A stretch of 64,000 bases of DNA from HK-STAS-PATE-42 sp964461505 (GTDB taxonomy: Bacteria > Patescibacteriota > Saccharimonadia > Saccharimonadales > HK-STAS-PATE-42), in the NCBI GenBank assembly GCA_964461505.1, contig CAYWUW010000002.1, forward strand, positions 62,001 to 126,000. Reading direction: 5' to 3'. Under the pieces are notes generated by a model, which made no database searches, had not been told where the DNA came from, and saw nothing but the letters and a program-made list of their open reading frames with translations. Each line of letters starts with the position of its first letter. Within the stretch, counting starts at the first letter, position 1. The translations under genes were made by a program, and so were the position numbers. Below, piece after piece: positions 1 to 8,291 of the stretch.

Positions 1-961
1 CACTAACAGCAATACCTGCAGAAGATAGGGAACTGCGTGGTGAACCGGTATAGTCAGTGCCTATATAGTTACCCTGTACTACGGCATTACTAGAGGTCAT
101 AAGTACTGCAATTTGAGTACCATGAATGACGTTGATGGTACCACTGGCTGCTCCGCCGACAGTAGTTCCTGCACTTGTATTCAACCCAACCCCGCCGATA
201 GTGTTTAAAGATGTTATACCATCTTTAGCTAAACCGATGTAATTACCCTGTATAACTGTTCCCCCAGTGCTTGAGTTAATATTAACTGCTTGCTGGCCGA
301 ATTCTTTGTTGGATAAGATATTACGAGCAGCTGGTGAGGTTCCACCAATAGTTAAGTTGCTACCTCCGTATTGGATAATTGCGCTGGAAATCTCATAACT
401 CCCTGCTGTAGAGCCATCAGGCATCACGCCTAAAAAGTTGCCGGCAATTACAACCTGATCTGCTTCGGTACGAACACAGCCTTCTTGATCACTCACACCA
501 CAACCGTACATAGAAATTCCTCTAATGATGGTTCCTGGTGCAGTAGCGGCTATATCTAACCTAGTTTGAGTTCCGCCTGCATCGGGGCCACCGTTGATGG
601 CGATTGTAATGACTGAATTTATTGGCTGCGGGCTTGGTGCTGTGTTTGCAGAAGATCCAGGTTGAGAATAGCCATTGATCTCTACAGGTTCGGTAATTTG
701 AGGTAGGCTAGTTGCAGGGCTAATAGTTTGTACGCCGCCTCCGCTAATATTAAAAGTGATTACATCTACATCGCTAGAGTTACCGTTGGCGTTGGCATCG
801 ATTAAAGCCTGGCGGAGTGAACCGGCTCCGCTATCATTAGTATTTGTAACCGTAAAGGTGGCTGGGGCGGCAAAGGCTTTTGAACCTCCGGAAATAAGTA
901 CCCAGGCAGAAATACCTAAGGTTAAGGATAGTATTATTAACTTAATTTTACTTATTTTCAT
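1..961 (-). CDS. Surface beta-helix protein, N-terminal part (runs off left edge)
   Basis: The reverse strand is open from an ATG at 961 to the left edge, so about 320 residues are visible and the C-terminus is missing. The first 35 residues form a signal peptide (Lys-rich start, hydrophobic core, SKAFA-type end). Next comes a block with SGAGSLRQALIDANAN, the CSLREA-type motif of secreted parallel beta-helix proteins. It is followed by short repeats of the form GNYIG and VGG, as in right-handed beta-helices. The EINGYSQPG and NTAPxPQPxN block is shared with the proteins at 10326-12596 and 43761-45605, so this is a third paralogue. A C-terminal LAxTG signal is expected but lies outside the window. 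Ligand or substrate is unknown. Confidence 0.85.
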   Translation of the reverse strand, partial: MKISKIKLIILSLTLGISAWVLISGGSKAFAAPATFTVTNTNDSGAGSLRQALIDANANGNSSDVDVITFNISGGGVQTISPATSLPQITEPVEINGYSQPGSSANTAPSPQPINSVITIAINGGPDAGGTQTRLDIAATAPGTIIRGISMYGCGVSDQEGCVRTEADQVVIAGNFLGVMPDGSTAGSYEISSAIIQYGGSNLTIGGTSPAARNILSNKEFGQQAVNINSSTGGTVIQGNYIGLAKDGITSLNTIGGVGLNTSAGTTVGGAASGTINVIHGTQIAVLMTSSNAVVQGNYIGTDYTGSPRSSLSSAGIAVS

Positions 962-1006
962 GTTTCACGTAACTACACTTTCTGCCACTGCTGAGCATTT
1001 TAGGTT

Positions 1007-3760
1007 TTATTCTATACTAATCATAAGCGATTTAAGCTTAGACTTCAAGTGAATCAATTGGTAGAGCGGAGTTGTGATAAATATTAAGCTTAATGCCAGT
1101 AGATAGGTTTGGGATTGCCCTGTGCTGGCAAGGTTAGATCTTACGGAACACTTGGCAATATTTTGATTGACCCAATCTTGGTTTGTGGTGTTGGCAGAGC
1201 CTGGAGTTCCGCCTGGCGATGAGCTTGGTGCCCAACAATATGGATTGGTGTAATCTCCGTTAAGCTTAGCTAGCGCTAGACTAAAGCCATTTGTGTTTGG
1301 TGAACTCGGCCAAGGATTATTAGTTCCGTATTTTAGAGAAGAAGAAACTTGGTTAGCGTGAGAGAGGGTTAAAGAATGGGCTGGCTGCTGAGATAAACTA
1401 CCTTGGTACTGAGCTAGAACAATTTGGCTACCACTGTAAGATTGGCGGAATTGAGTATCATTCTTAACTAGAACTCCATAGCCTTTTGCAGGAAGAACTG
1501 AACCTTGTGGTAACGTTAAGCTTACATCTCCGCTTAATTGCCAGCCGCTGATATCAACGGCAATATCATTAGGGTTATAGAGTTCGATGTATTGGTCATC
1601 TTGATTAGTAGCGGGATTGTAATTGAGTTCACTAATGATTACTTCTGGGTTATTAGCTTGTGAGCTTGGGAGATTACCACTGCTGCGCTGGGCTTCTACT
1701 TGTTGGATAAATTTACCATAACCATATCTAAAAACTGCATCCTGCACTGCTGCTGTAGATTGGCCGCTCATGGCTTCTTCTGGTGTAATGCTGAATGGGA
1801 AGTCATCTCTAAATTCCCAAGGCAGCCCAGATGGAAAGGCTAAGTTTAAGAGAGCGGACTTTTCATCTTTCCATTCCACTAAATCTTCATCAATTGTTGT
1901 TTTAGATTTGTTGTATAAATCTGTATACCAATTTAGAAGTTGCCCGCTTTGATAGATTTGATCGTAAAGGGTGGCGACACGGCGATAATACATATCTCGA
2001 AATTCTGGGAACTGGTACATAGCATTCTGGGTTAAGCGATCTGAATTGTAGGTTGGATCGTTGTTGCTGTGGAGTGGGTCTAGATTAAAGTATATCGGCG
2101 ATGATTCTGGTTTAAAGATAGGCATAGCAAGCGCATTGTCTAAATCCCAAGGGAGTAGGCTCCATCTGCCCGTGCCTTCTGTATCTCTGTATTGGTAAAG
2201 GTTTTTATAGAATTCCCAATCTTGACTTGCCAGAATAGTTGAGAGCGCATCGTAATTGATGAGTTCTGGAACATCTAGATTATCGAGAATGTAGTTTTTG
2301 AGATCGGTACCAGTTAAGTTTTGTAAATTAGAACGCAACGAGATGATGTCGCTATCATCTTCACTTTGCCTAGTTTTTTTATCGCTGAACTGCTTATATA
2401 AAGCTCCTTGTTGGTGATTGGTGCGTTCGCGCCATTCGCTATCGTAACCTTCAATCATAAGATAATGGCCGAAGAAGCTACTGGTGTCGGTGTTATTATT
2501 TTTTTGGACTCTAACATATTGAGCCTGTAGATCATCAAAACCGTAGTGCGAAAAAGCTAGCCAAGCTAATCTTTCTTGCAGATCGGTCATATTGAGAAAG
2601 TATGCGTTGATAGAAAACTTATCTACAGGATGCTCAAAGTACGGTGGCCCTAGAGAATGCCCGCTCGGTAAATCAAAAGTGAACTTCTTTTTTGGATAGT
2701 TAGTGCTAGATTGCCCTTTAACCTTAACCTTGGCTCCGTCAAAAATTTGATCGCCTACTGCAACGATTGTTGGTACATAAAAATCATCAGAGGCGTGATT
2801 TGTAACCAGATCATCATAAACGTTAGGGTCGATATACCATCTTATAATTGGCAGAGTTGAGCTCTGGCCGTCATCAACAATGTAAGATTTATAGTTGATG
2901 CTATCGGAATTGCTTGGGGAAGATGTTGTACCATCACTATTTGTGGCTTCTACTTTAAAGCGCACTAATGAACCAGCGGCCTGAGAAGGAATTTGGGCAG
3001 TATATAAATTATCGCCAGCGGTATCATCGGCTCCGGTTCCATCATCAATCATGCTAATAGTTTGATCTGGATTAAACATAACTTTATAAACTAGATTGAC
3101 GGTGGTTGCGCCATCTACACTAGCTACTATCTTGACATTAGAGGCGGTTTGGATACTGGCCGGCTGAGTAAGATTATGTATGGTAGGGGGTGTAATGTTG
3201 GCAAGAGAATTCTCTTCGCCAGGAGTTGGAGTAATGCTTGCGCCCCAAGAAGCTGGCTGAGAGTTATCAGAAGAGACATCTTTTAGTTCGAGAGATGGGC
3301 CGTTACCATCGGGGCTCGTTGGCCAAGGAGAGTTATCATCATAGGTCACGCTGTTAACAATGTTGTTAGAACTATCGCTTAAGCTTAAGGTTTCGCCTCC
3401 GTTAGAAAGAGCTCCGGTGTATGTTCCAATAGTTGTTTTGCCGTAAGTGCCAAGTGTTTGCGCACTATTAGAGCTAACGAGACCATAGCTGTGAGCAGAG
3501 AGGCTTGTTCCGGAGCTGAAGCAGAGGTTAATTCCGCTAGTAAAGCACCAGCCAGAAAGGTCGATCGTGGAGCCTGTGGTGTTGTAGATCTCTAAGTATT
3601 CATCGCCATCTAGGCCTGAAGATGGGTTATACATGATTTCGCTAATAATGATGTCATTAGCAGCAGCGTAAACACGATTTCTTGATGTAACTAAGCTTAA
3701 GCAAACGCTAAACACAGCGAGCAGAAGAATTACCACGCCAAAAGAGTTGATTCTTTTCAT
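1007..3760 (-). CDS. Secreted lamin-tail / CotH-kinase-like surface protein with LASTG signal
   Basis: This 917-residue exported protein starts with a signal peptide (residues 1-33). A lamin-tail domain (about 36-165; ISEIMYNP, LEIYN, DLSGW) and a linker follow. The middle (about 290-700) resembles the CotH family of spore-coat-type protein kinases: KVKGQSS near its start and WDLDNA, matching the CotH metal-binding signature. A second lamin-tail domain (about 735-860; ISELNYNP, IELYNP, ISGWQLSG) comes next. The C-terminus has LASTG, a hydrophobic segment and basic residues, a sortase signal that fits the sortase at 35969. CotH proteins phosphorylate secreted proteins in other bacteria; kinase activity here is an inference. 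Several TAAGCTTA copies lie inside the gene. Confidence 0.82.
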   Translation of the reverse strand: MKRINSFGVVILLLAVFSVCLSLVTSRNRVYAAANDIIISEIMYNPSSGLDGDEYLEIYNTTGSTIDLSGWCFTSGINLCFSSGTSLSAHSYGLVSSNSAQTLGTYGKTTIGTYTGALSNGGETLSLSDSSNNIVNSVTYDDNSPWPTSPDGNGPSLELKDVSSDNSQPASWGASITPTPGEENSLANITPPTIHNLTQPASIQTASNVKIVASVDGATTVNLVYKVMFNPDQTISMIDDGTGADDTAGDNLYTAQIPSQAAGSLVRFKVEATNSDGTTSSPSNSDSINYKSYIVDDGQSSTLPIIRWYIDPNVYDDLVTNHASDDFYVPTIVAVGDQIFDGAKVKVKGQSSTNYPKKKFTFDLPSGHSLGPPYFEHPVDKFSINAYFLNMTDLQERLAWLAFSHYGFDDLQAQYVRVQKNNNTDTSSFFGHYLMIEGYDSEWRERTNHQQGALYKQFSDKKTRQSEDDSDIISLRSNLQNLTGTDLKNYILDNLDVPELINYDALSTILASQDWEFYKNLYQYRDTEGTGRWSLLPWDLDNALAMPIFKPESSPIYFNLDPLHSNNDPTYNSDRLTQNAMYQFPEFRDMYYRRVATLYDQIYQSGQLLNWYTDLYNKSKTTIDEDLVEWKDEKSALLNLAFPSGLPWEFRDDFPFSITPEEAMSGQSTAAVQDAVFRYGYGKFIQQVEAQRSSGNLPSSQANNPEVIISELNYNPATNQDDQYIELYNPNDIAVDISGWQLSGDVSLTLPQGSVLPAKGYGVLVKNDTQFRQSYSGSQIVLAQYQGSLSQQPAHSLTLSHANQVSSSLKYGTNNPWPSSPNTNGFSLALAKLNGDYTNPYCWAPSSSPGGTPGSANTTNQDWVNQNIAKCSVRSNLASTGQSQTYLLALSLIFITTPLYQLIHLKSKLKSLMISIE

Positions 3761-3836
3761 AAAACCTATAGTTATAACTTTAACATAAGCTTAATCAAAA
3801 TGTTTGAATGATATTTTTATGAAACAAGAACTGGAA

Positions 3837-4280
3837 TTAGTTTCGGAGGTTTTTTAGCTCGGCGATAACTTGTTCTCCGTGACCGAGCGGAGTTACGCGG
3901 CCGTAGGTTTTAACGATTTGGCCAGCTGGGTTAATAATGAATGTTTTGCGCAAGATTCCTTCGCGGCCGAACATTTTTTTGCCCCAAGCTCCGTAGGCTT
4001 GAATTGTTGTTCCGGTTGGGTCGGAAAGTAGGGTGAAGTTAAGCTTATGTTTGGCTTTAAACTTAAGGTGAGAGTCGGGCTGATCTTTAGAAATTCCAAC
4101 TACTTGAGCGCCGAGAGAGATAAGTTCGTCGTTAGCATCACGCAAGCTGCAGGCTTCGGTTGTGCATCCGGGGGTATCATCTTTTGGATAAAAGTAGAGC
4201 ACGAGCCAACTTCCGGCAAAATCTTTAAGAGTTTTGGTTTTGCCGTCTTGATCTTTAAGAGAGAAATCTGCCGCATCCAT
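3837..4280 (-). CDS. bcp: Thiol peroxidase of the Bcp/PrxQ type
   Basis: The 147-residue protein is a full-length peroxiredoxin that reduces hydrogen peroxide and organic hydroperoxides in the cytoplasm, usually with electrons from thioredoxin. The peroxidatic cysteine sits in PGCTTEAC at about residue 38, and the second Cys of the same motif, five residues on, is the usual resolving Cys of the PrxQ group. FYPKDDTPGC and the downstream GISKD/LLSDP segments are typical. The ATG at 4280 is preceded on its strand by TAAACT (4290-4295), a plausible -10 box only 9 nt away, so the mRNA may be leaderless. It is divergent from the gene at 4347. Confidence 0.93.
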   Translation of the reverse strand: MDAADFSLKDQDGKTKTLKDFAGSWLVLYFYPKDDTPGCTTEACSLRDANDELISLGAQVVGISKDQPDSHLKFKAKHKLNFTLLSDPTGTTIQAYGAWGKKMFGREGILRKTFIINPAGQIVKTYGRVTPLGHGEQVIAELKNLRN

Positions 4281-4346
4281 ATAGCCTTAAGTTTAGCACA
4301 TCGAATTTTTATAGTAAGATTTAGGTTATACTTAAGCTTAGTATTT

Positions 4347-4931
4347 ATGAAGAAGAATTTACCTTTTGAGCTAAGTAAGAACGAAAAACTGATTGATGAG
4401 TTTGAGCGGAGTAAGGTTCCGTATATTTTTATTGCTGTTTTAACGCTTTTGGTGGGTGGATTCTTTTTTATGGTCTTTTTTCAGCTTTACGGGGCGGGAG
4501 AAAGTTGGGCTGCCAGCTGGTTTGGCATTACAACAGAAACGGGAGCTGATATTGCCGGAATTTTTGGCTTGCTCGCAGCAATGAGTGTTTTGTTTGGCCT
4601 AATTGGAGCATATATTTATTCGCTGAACCGCATGTTTTTAACTAATGAACATGTGGTCAGAATTAAGCAGAACGGTTTAGTGGCAACGGATAAAAAGGTA
4701 ATTAGCCACTTGAACATTGAAGATATTAAGGCACGGCAAAATGTGGCTGGTAGACTTTTTGGATACGGACTCTTAACAATGAGCACCGAAGGCCAGAACG
4801 CAACTTATGAAATCAACTTTATTAAACGCCCTTTTGAATATGTTAGAATTGCAACGGATATTCGTGATGATTACCAGCAGGATGTAATTGATAGTGGCGC
4901 AAAAGCTATTCCGCTAGTAGAAAAGAGATAG
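4347..4931 (+). CDS. Membrane protein with bacterial PH domain
   Basis: I chose the ATG at 4347 (194 residues) because the longer open frame upstream runs into the divergent bcp gene. The protein has two membrane segments (about residues 28-50 and 70-92). A cytosolic domain with the pattern LTNEHVVRIKQNGL and then ISHLNIEDIKARQNVAGRLFGYG follows, typical of bacterial PH (YdbS/bPH2-like) domains. A possible -10 box TATACT lies at 4327-4332, giving a 5' leader of only about 7 nt. The next gene begins 6 nt after its stop, so they are co-transcribed. Function unknown. Confidence 0.75.
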   Translation: MKKNLPFELSKNEKLIDEFERSKVPYIFIAVLTLLVGGFFFMVFFQLYGAGESWAASWFGITTETGADIAGIFGLLAAMSVLFGLIGAYIYSLNRMFLTNEHVVRIKQNGLVATDKKVISHLNIEDIKARQNVAGRLFGYGLLTMSTEGQNATYEINFIKRPFEYVRIATDIRDDYQQDVIDSGAKAIPLVEKR

Positions 4932-4937
4932 AAAAAA

Positions 4938-5486
4938 ATGTTGATTTTAAGCGAAGCGATTTATGATAAAAAAGTGATGAGCATTCATGCTGGTGGAGCT
5001 ATTGCGAGCTTGCAAGATCCAGTTATCGACCCAAAGGATTTAAAAATTATTGGCTTTAGTGTGGCGGCAAGAGGCTTAAAATATTATTCTGTTTTGCACA
5101 GCAATGATATTAGAGAATGGGGCAAGCTTGGAGTTATCGTTAACAGTGAAGATGCAATAATGGAAGTAGATGATAATATGCCTAAGCTTAAGCAGCTGGC
5201 GGAGGCGGGATTTAGCTTGCAGGGAATTGGAGTTAGAACGGAATCTGGCAAAAGGCTCGGAGAAGTTAGAAGTTTTGTTTTTGAAAGCGAAGGCTATTTT
5301 GTGGTTAAGCTTAATGTTGAAAAAAAAGGCATACTAAGCTTAATGAATAATACTAGAACAATTGAGCGTGATTCGATTGTAAACGTTACAAAAAAGTTCT
5401 TGATTGTATCTGATGATGTTTTAAAAGTGAAGAGCGGAGGCATAAAGAAGGCTGGCGAAAATATTGAATACGGTTTTAATAGTTAG
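4938..5486 (+). CDS. PRC-barrel domain protein
   Basis: The 182-residue soluble protein looks like two tandem PRC-barrel-like beta units. The first covers about residues 1-78 (starting LSEAIYDKKVMSI, with IGFSVAARG and VIVNSEDAI). The second covers about 90-165 (GIGVRTESGKRLGEVRSFVF, then IERDSIVNVTKKFLIV). PRC barrels occur in RimM and in photosynthetic H subunits and mediate protein or RNA contacts. It follows the PH-domain gene by 6 nt, so the pair probably acts together. No catalytic motif is visible. Confidence 0.72.
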   Translation: MLILSEAIYDKKVMSIHAGGAIASLQDPVIDPKDLKIIGFSVAARGLKYYSVLHSNDIREWGKLGVIVNSEDAIMEVDDNMPKLKQLAEAGFSLQGIGVRTESGKRLGEVRSFVFESEGYFVVKLNVEKKGILSLMNNTRTIERDSIVNVTKKFLIVSDDVLKVKSGGIKKAGENIEYGFNS

Positions 5487-5489
5487 CGT

Positions 5490-5646
5490 TTTAGAATCTG
5501 GAGTTTTAGGAACTGGATTTTTGGGAACTTAAACCTGGGACCCCAGGGGCTTGAGTGATCGAGAGCTTGTTGAAAGCGCCTACAGGGGAAGATATCATAC
5601 AAGAGCTGGATATGAGAGAGCCTGAGAGTTTCTTTCTGTTGAGAAC
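5490..5646. other. Intergenic segment with degenerate 15-nt repeats
   Basis: Between two convergent genes there are about three imperfect copies of a 15-nt unit like TTAGAATCTGGAGTT (5489-5535), followed by a short G/C-rich inverted repeat (CCTGGGACCCCAGG, about 5536-5550). I see no gene. The hairpin may end transcription, but there is no clear T-run. Confidence 0.45.
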
Positions 5647-7056
5647 TTAGAGTTCGCCTGCAGCAACACTGATGGCTTCGGACCAGGTTGGAAAAACGGA
5701 GATGGTGCTAGTAAGCCCATCAATACTTAGGTTATTTTGGAGTATCAATGCTAAGCTTAAGATTTGTTCGGAGGCGGCGGGGCCGACTAGGCAGGCTCCA
5801 AGAAGCTTGCGAGTAGATGGGTGAATCCAGAGCTTGGCAAAACCGCCGTAATCTTGTTCTAAGTTAGATCTGGAAACATCTTTAAGCGGGACTACGGCCT
5901 GTTGAAAAGGAATATTGTTTTGTTGAAGAAAAGCAGTGGATTGGCCGACTTTGGCTACTTCGGGCATTGTGAAGATTGTGGTAGGAACGACGGAAAGATC
6001 TAAACTTAAGAACTTGCGCCTCTTGCTAGCGGCAAGAATATTGCTGGCGGCAATTTTAGCCTGAAGTAGGGCAGTGGAGGTGAGTCGGTATGGCCCCGCT
6101 GCATCGCCTATTGCGTAAATGTTTTCTGTTTCGGTTTGGCAGAACTGGTTGGTGGCGATAAAACCTTTTTCGTTGCAGCTGATTCCTGCATTGCTTAAGC
6201 CATCTCCATCGCGCATTTTTTTGCCAGCAGCAAGCATGATACTATCTGTTTTGAGAGTTACTTGTTGATTGCTAGAGGTTATGATTTCAACCTCTTTGAG
6301 GTTTCCGGTGGAGCTAGCGGTTGCGGAATTGATGCGGGCTCCAAGGTAAAGCTTAATTTTTAGTTTTTCAAAATGGAGCTGGAGCGCTTTAGAGGCTTCT
6401 GGTTCTTGATCGGAAATGAGACGCGTGGCTTTTTCTACAACGTTAACCTTAATTCCACAGCTAGCCAGAATTTGGGCATACTCGCAGCCAACGGCTCCCC
6501 CGCCGATAATTGTGATGGATTTAGGTGCACGTTCTTTAACTTTTTGTAAAAAGTTTTTATAGGTTAGATAATCGAGGCCATCAAGACCTGGAATGTTTGG
6601 AACGGCGACTTCTCCGCCTCCGGCTAGAATTATATGGCGAGCGCTGTAGCTTTTGCCCTTAACGTCAACTACTCCAGAGTTGATAAGGTATGCTCTGCCC
6701 TTTAAAGTTGTGATGCCAGAATTTGAGAGTTCCTCGGCAAGCTGGTGAGCTCCGGTTCGGGCAATGTTATTTTCTGCAAAAGCGGCTAATTTAGAGATTC
6801 TAAGCTTAACTATACCAGAATTGGTAATGGCTTTTTGGTTTTTAAGAGCTGTGTAAAGATGAGCTGCGGCAAGCATCGATTTTGTGGGTACGCAGCCGTA
6901 ATTGAGGCATTCTCCACCGAACTCGGCTGCTTCAACAATGGCGACTTTTTGGCCAGCGGCGGCTAGAATTTCTGCCGCGGTAGAACCGGCTGGGCCAGAT
7001 CCGATCACAATTGTGTCGAAGTTATAAGAACTTTGTTTATTTTTGCTTTTTGCCAC
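5647..7056 (-). CDS. FAD-dependent pyridine nucleotide-disulfide oxidoreductase
   Basis: This 469-residue flavoprotein belongs to the dihydrolipoyl dehydrogenase / mercuric reductase / glutathione reductase family. It has an N-terminal FAD dinucleotide site (IVIGSGPAGSTAA, about 15-27), the redox-active disulfide CLNYGC (about 50-55) and an NAD(P) site (ITIIGGGAVGCEYA, about 180). It also has the FAD-contacting YAIGDAAG (about 313) and a C-terminal dimerisation domain. The usual HPT(L)SE catalytic His-Glu near the end reads FPTWSE, so the His is replaced by Phe; it is probably not a true lipoamide dehydrogenase. No 2-oxo-acid dehydrogenase genes are nearby. The start is GTG. Substrate unknown. 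Confidence 0.85.
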   Translation of the reverse strand: MAKSKNKQSSYNFDTIVIGSGPAGSTAAEILAAAGQKVAIVEAAEFGGECLNYGCVPTKSMLAAAHLYTALKNQKAITNSGIVKLRISKLAAFAENNIARTGAHQLAEELSNSGITTLKGRAYLINSGVVDVKGKSYSARHIILAGGGEVAVPNIPGLDGLDYLTYKNFLQKVKERAPKSITIIGGGAVGCEYAQILASCGIKVNVVEKATRLISDQEPEASKALQLHFEKLKIKLYLGARINSATASSTGNLKEVEIITSSNQQVTLKTDSIMLAAGKKMRDGDGLSNAGISCNEKGFIATNQFCQTETENIYAIGDAAGPYRLTSTALLQAKIAASNILAASKRRKFLSLDLSVVPTTIFTMPEVAKVGQSTAFLQQNNIPFQQAVVPLKDVSRSNLEQDYGGFAKLWIHPSTRKLLGACLVGPAASEQILSLALILQNNLSIDGLTSTISVFPTWSEAISVAAGEL

Positions 7057-7175
7057 CCTACTCTACCACCAAGAGAAGATTTAAATTAAGTTTAGTTTTA
7101 GTACCTTATTAGTGCCTTACGGGAGTAGATTATAGCATAAGCTTAATTATTGAGAACAATAATTAAGAACAATGA

Positions 7176-7203
7176 AAGACCCAGAGGCTAGCCTCTGGGT
7201 CTT
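7176..7203. terminator. Long perfect hairpin, terminator of the 7227 gene
   Basis: A near-perfect palindrome of 28 nt (AAGACCCAGAGGC and its complement) sits 24 nt after the stop of the minus-strand gene at 7227-7451. On the minus strand it is followed by TTTCATTG, so it fits an intrinsic terminator. A TAAGCTTA copy abuts each side. Confidence 0.75.
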
Positions 7204-7226
7204 AAGCTTAATTTAAAGAAACAGGA

Positions 7227-7451
7227 CTAGGCCTTTTTTAGGTAGACGAAGCCGTTTCTAGCAGATTCTTCAACCTTGTATCCTGCTGGAACTTCAGGTA
7301 CAACCTCTTCACCTTCTCCTAGATTGCGGTTAGCATCTTTAGAAAAAAAGTAAATGCTGCGTGGATCTTTTGCGCCGCGAAGTTGAACTCCTTTTTTTGT
7401 GTATAGGTAGTAAGTAACACCTTTTGAGTTTTTAAAGCTAAATGTTGCCAT
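7227..7451 (-). CDS. Small conserved-looking protein, 74 residues
   Basis: The short basic protein begins MATFSFKNSKGVTYYLY and contains LRGAKDPRSIYFFSKDANR and a C-terminal GFVYLKKA. It appears to be one compact beta-rich domain without a signal or membrane segment. It has its own terminator (7176-7203), so it is expressed as a single gene. I recognise the general look of a short uncharacterised protein common in CPR genomes, but cannot assign a function. Confidence 0.7.
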   Translation of the reverse strand: MATFSFKNSKGVTYYLYTKKGVQLRGAKDPRSIYFFSKDANRNLGEGEEVVPEVPAGYKVEESARNGFVYLKKA

Positions 7452-7650
7452 AATATCGTTTAGTTAGAAATGAATCCCTCCGTTAACTTGTTTTTGTACC
7501 TTAGAGCTTATACCAGGTGGTTTATACAGTCAAGCAAAGCCGAAATATAAACTTAACAACGCCCCTGTTAGAACAGCTTGGAGAACGCAGTGAGTTACAT
7601 GTGGTAGACTTAAAGTTTAAGAAGATTAAGTTTAAGAAGAAGGAAGAACA

Positions 7651-8289
7651 ATGTTTAAACTCCCTACTCTACCCTATCCGGAAGATGGTTTAGAGCCATA
7701 TATCTCAGCCAAAACACTTTCTTACCATTACGGTAAACACCACAAGGCCTATATTGATAATTTAAACAAGTTTTTAGAGGAAGATGAAAACGCTAAGCTT
7801 AAGGGCTTCAAAGGTCTGGATATTGAAGATATTATTGCTGGGAGCTCGGGTAAGCTCTTTAATAATGCCGCCCAAGCTTATAATCATACGTTTTACTGGT
7901 TGTGCATGAAGCCAAATCCTGAAAAAAGTGAGAATAGACCAAAGGGAAGAGTTTTGGAGGTTCTAGAAAAAGAGTTTGGAAGTTTTGAAGATTTTAAAGC
8001 GGAATTTACAGATTTGGCCAAGGCGCATTTTGGCAGCGGTTGGGCTTGGCTTCTTAAGGATAAAGATGGGAAGGTTAAGCTTAAGGGTATGCACGATGCT
8101 GATACTCCAATTATGGATGGCGACGTTCCGCTTTTAGCTCTTGATGTTTGGGAACATGCTTATTACCTGGATTATCAAAATAATCGGCCAGATTATATCG
8201 AGGCCTTTTGGCAGGTAGTTAATTGGGATTTTGTTGCAGAACAGTTGGAACTAGACGAACAGCCAAAAGGTTTGATGAGGCAAGAATAG
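7651..8289 (+). CDS. Superoxide dismutase, Fe/Mn type
   Basis: The 212-residue enzyme converts superoxide to oxygen and hydrogen peroxide. It has an N-terminal helical hairpin domain with the first metal ligand in LSYHYGKHHKAYIDNL (His-27) and the second in AYNHTFYW (about His-79). The C-terminal domain carries the last two ligands in DVWEHAYYLDYQ (Asp and His, about 170-175). Length is normal for the family. A good Shine-Dalgarno, AAGGAAG, lies 8 nt before the ATG. The next gene starts 2 nt after the stop. Metal preference cannot be read safely. Its presence with Bcp suggests regular exposure to oxygen. Confidence 0.95.
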   Translation: MFKLPTLPYPEDGLEPYISAKTLSYHYGKHHKAYIDNLNKFLEEDENAKLKGFKGLDIEDIIAGSSGKLFNNAAQAYNHTFYWLCMKPNPEKSENRPKGRVLEVLEKEFGSFEDFKAEFTDLAKAHFGSGWAWLLKDKDGKVKLKGMHDADTPIMDGDVPLLALDVWEHAYYLDYQNNRPDYIEAFWQVVNWDFVAEQLELDEQPKGLMRQE

Positions 8290-8291
8290 AA

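Noticed and set aside
4047..4346. N-terminal extension of the PH-domain protein into bcp
   Set aside because: It is antisense to conserved bcp codons; the ATG at 4347 follows a -10 box.
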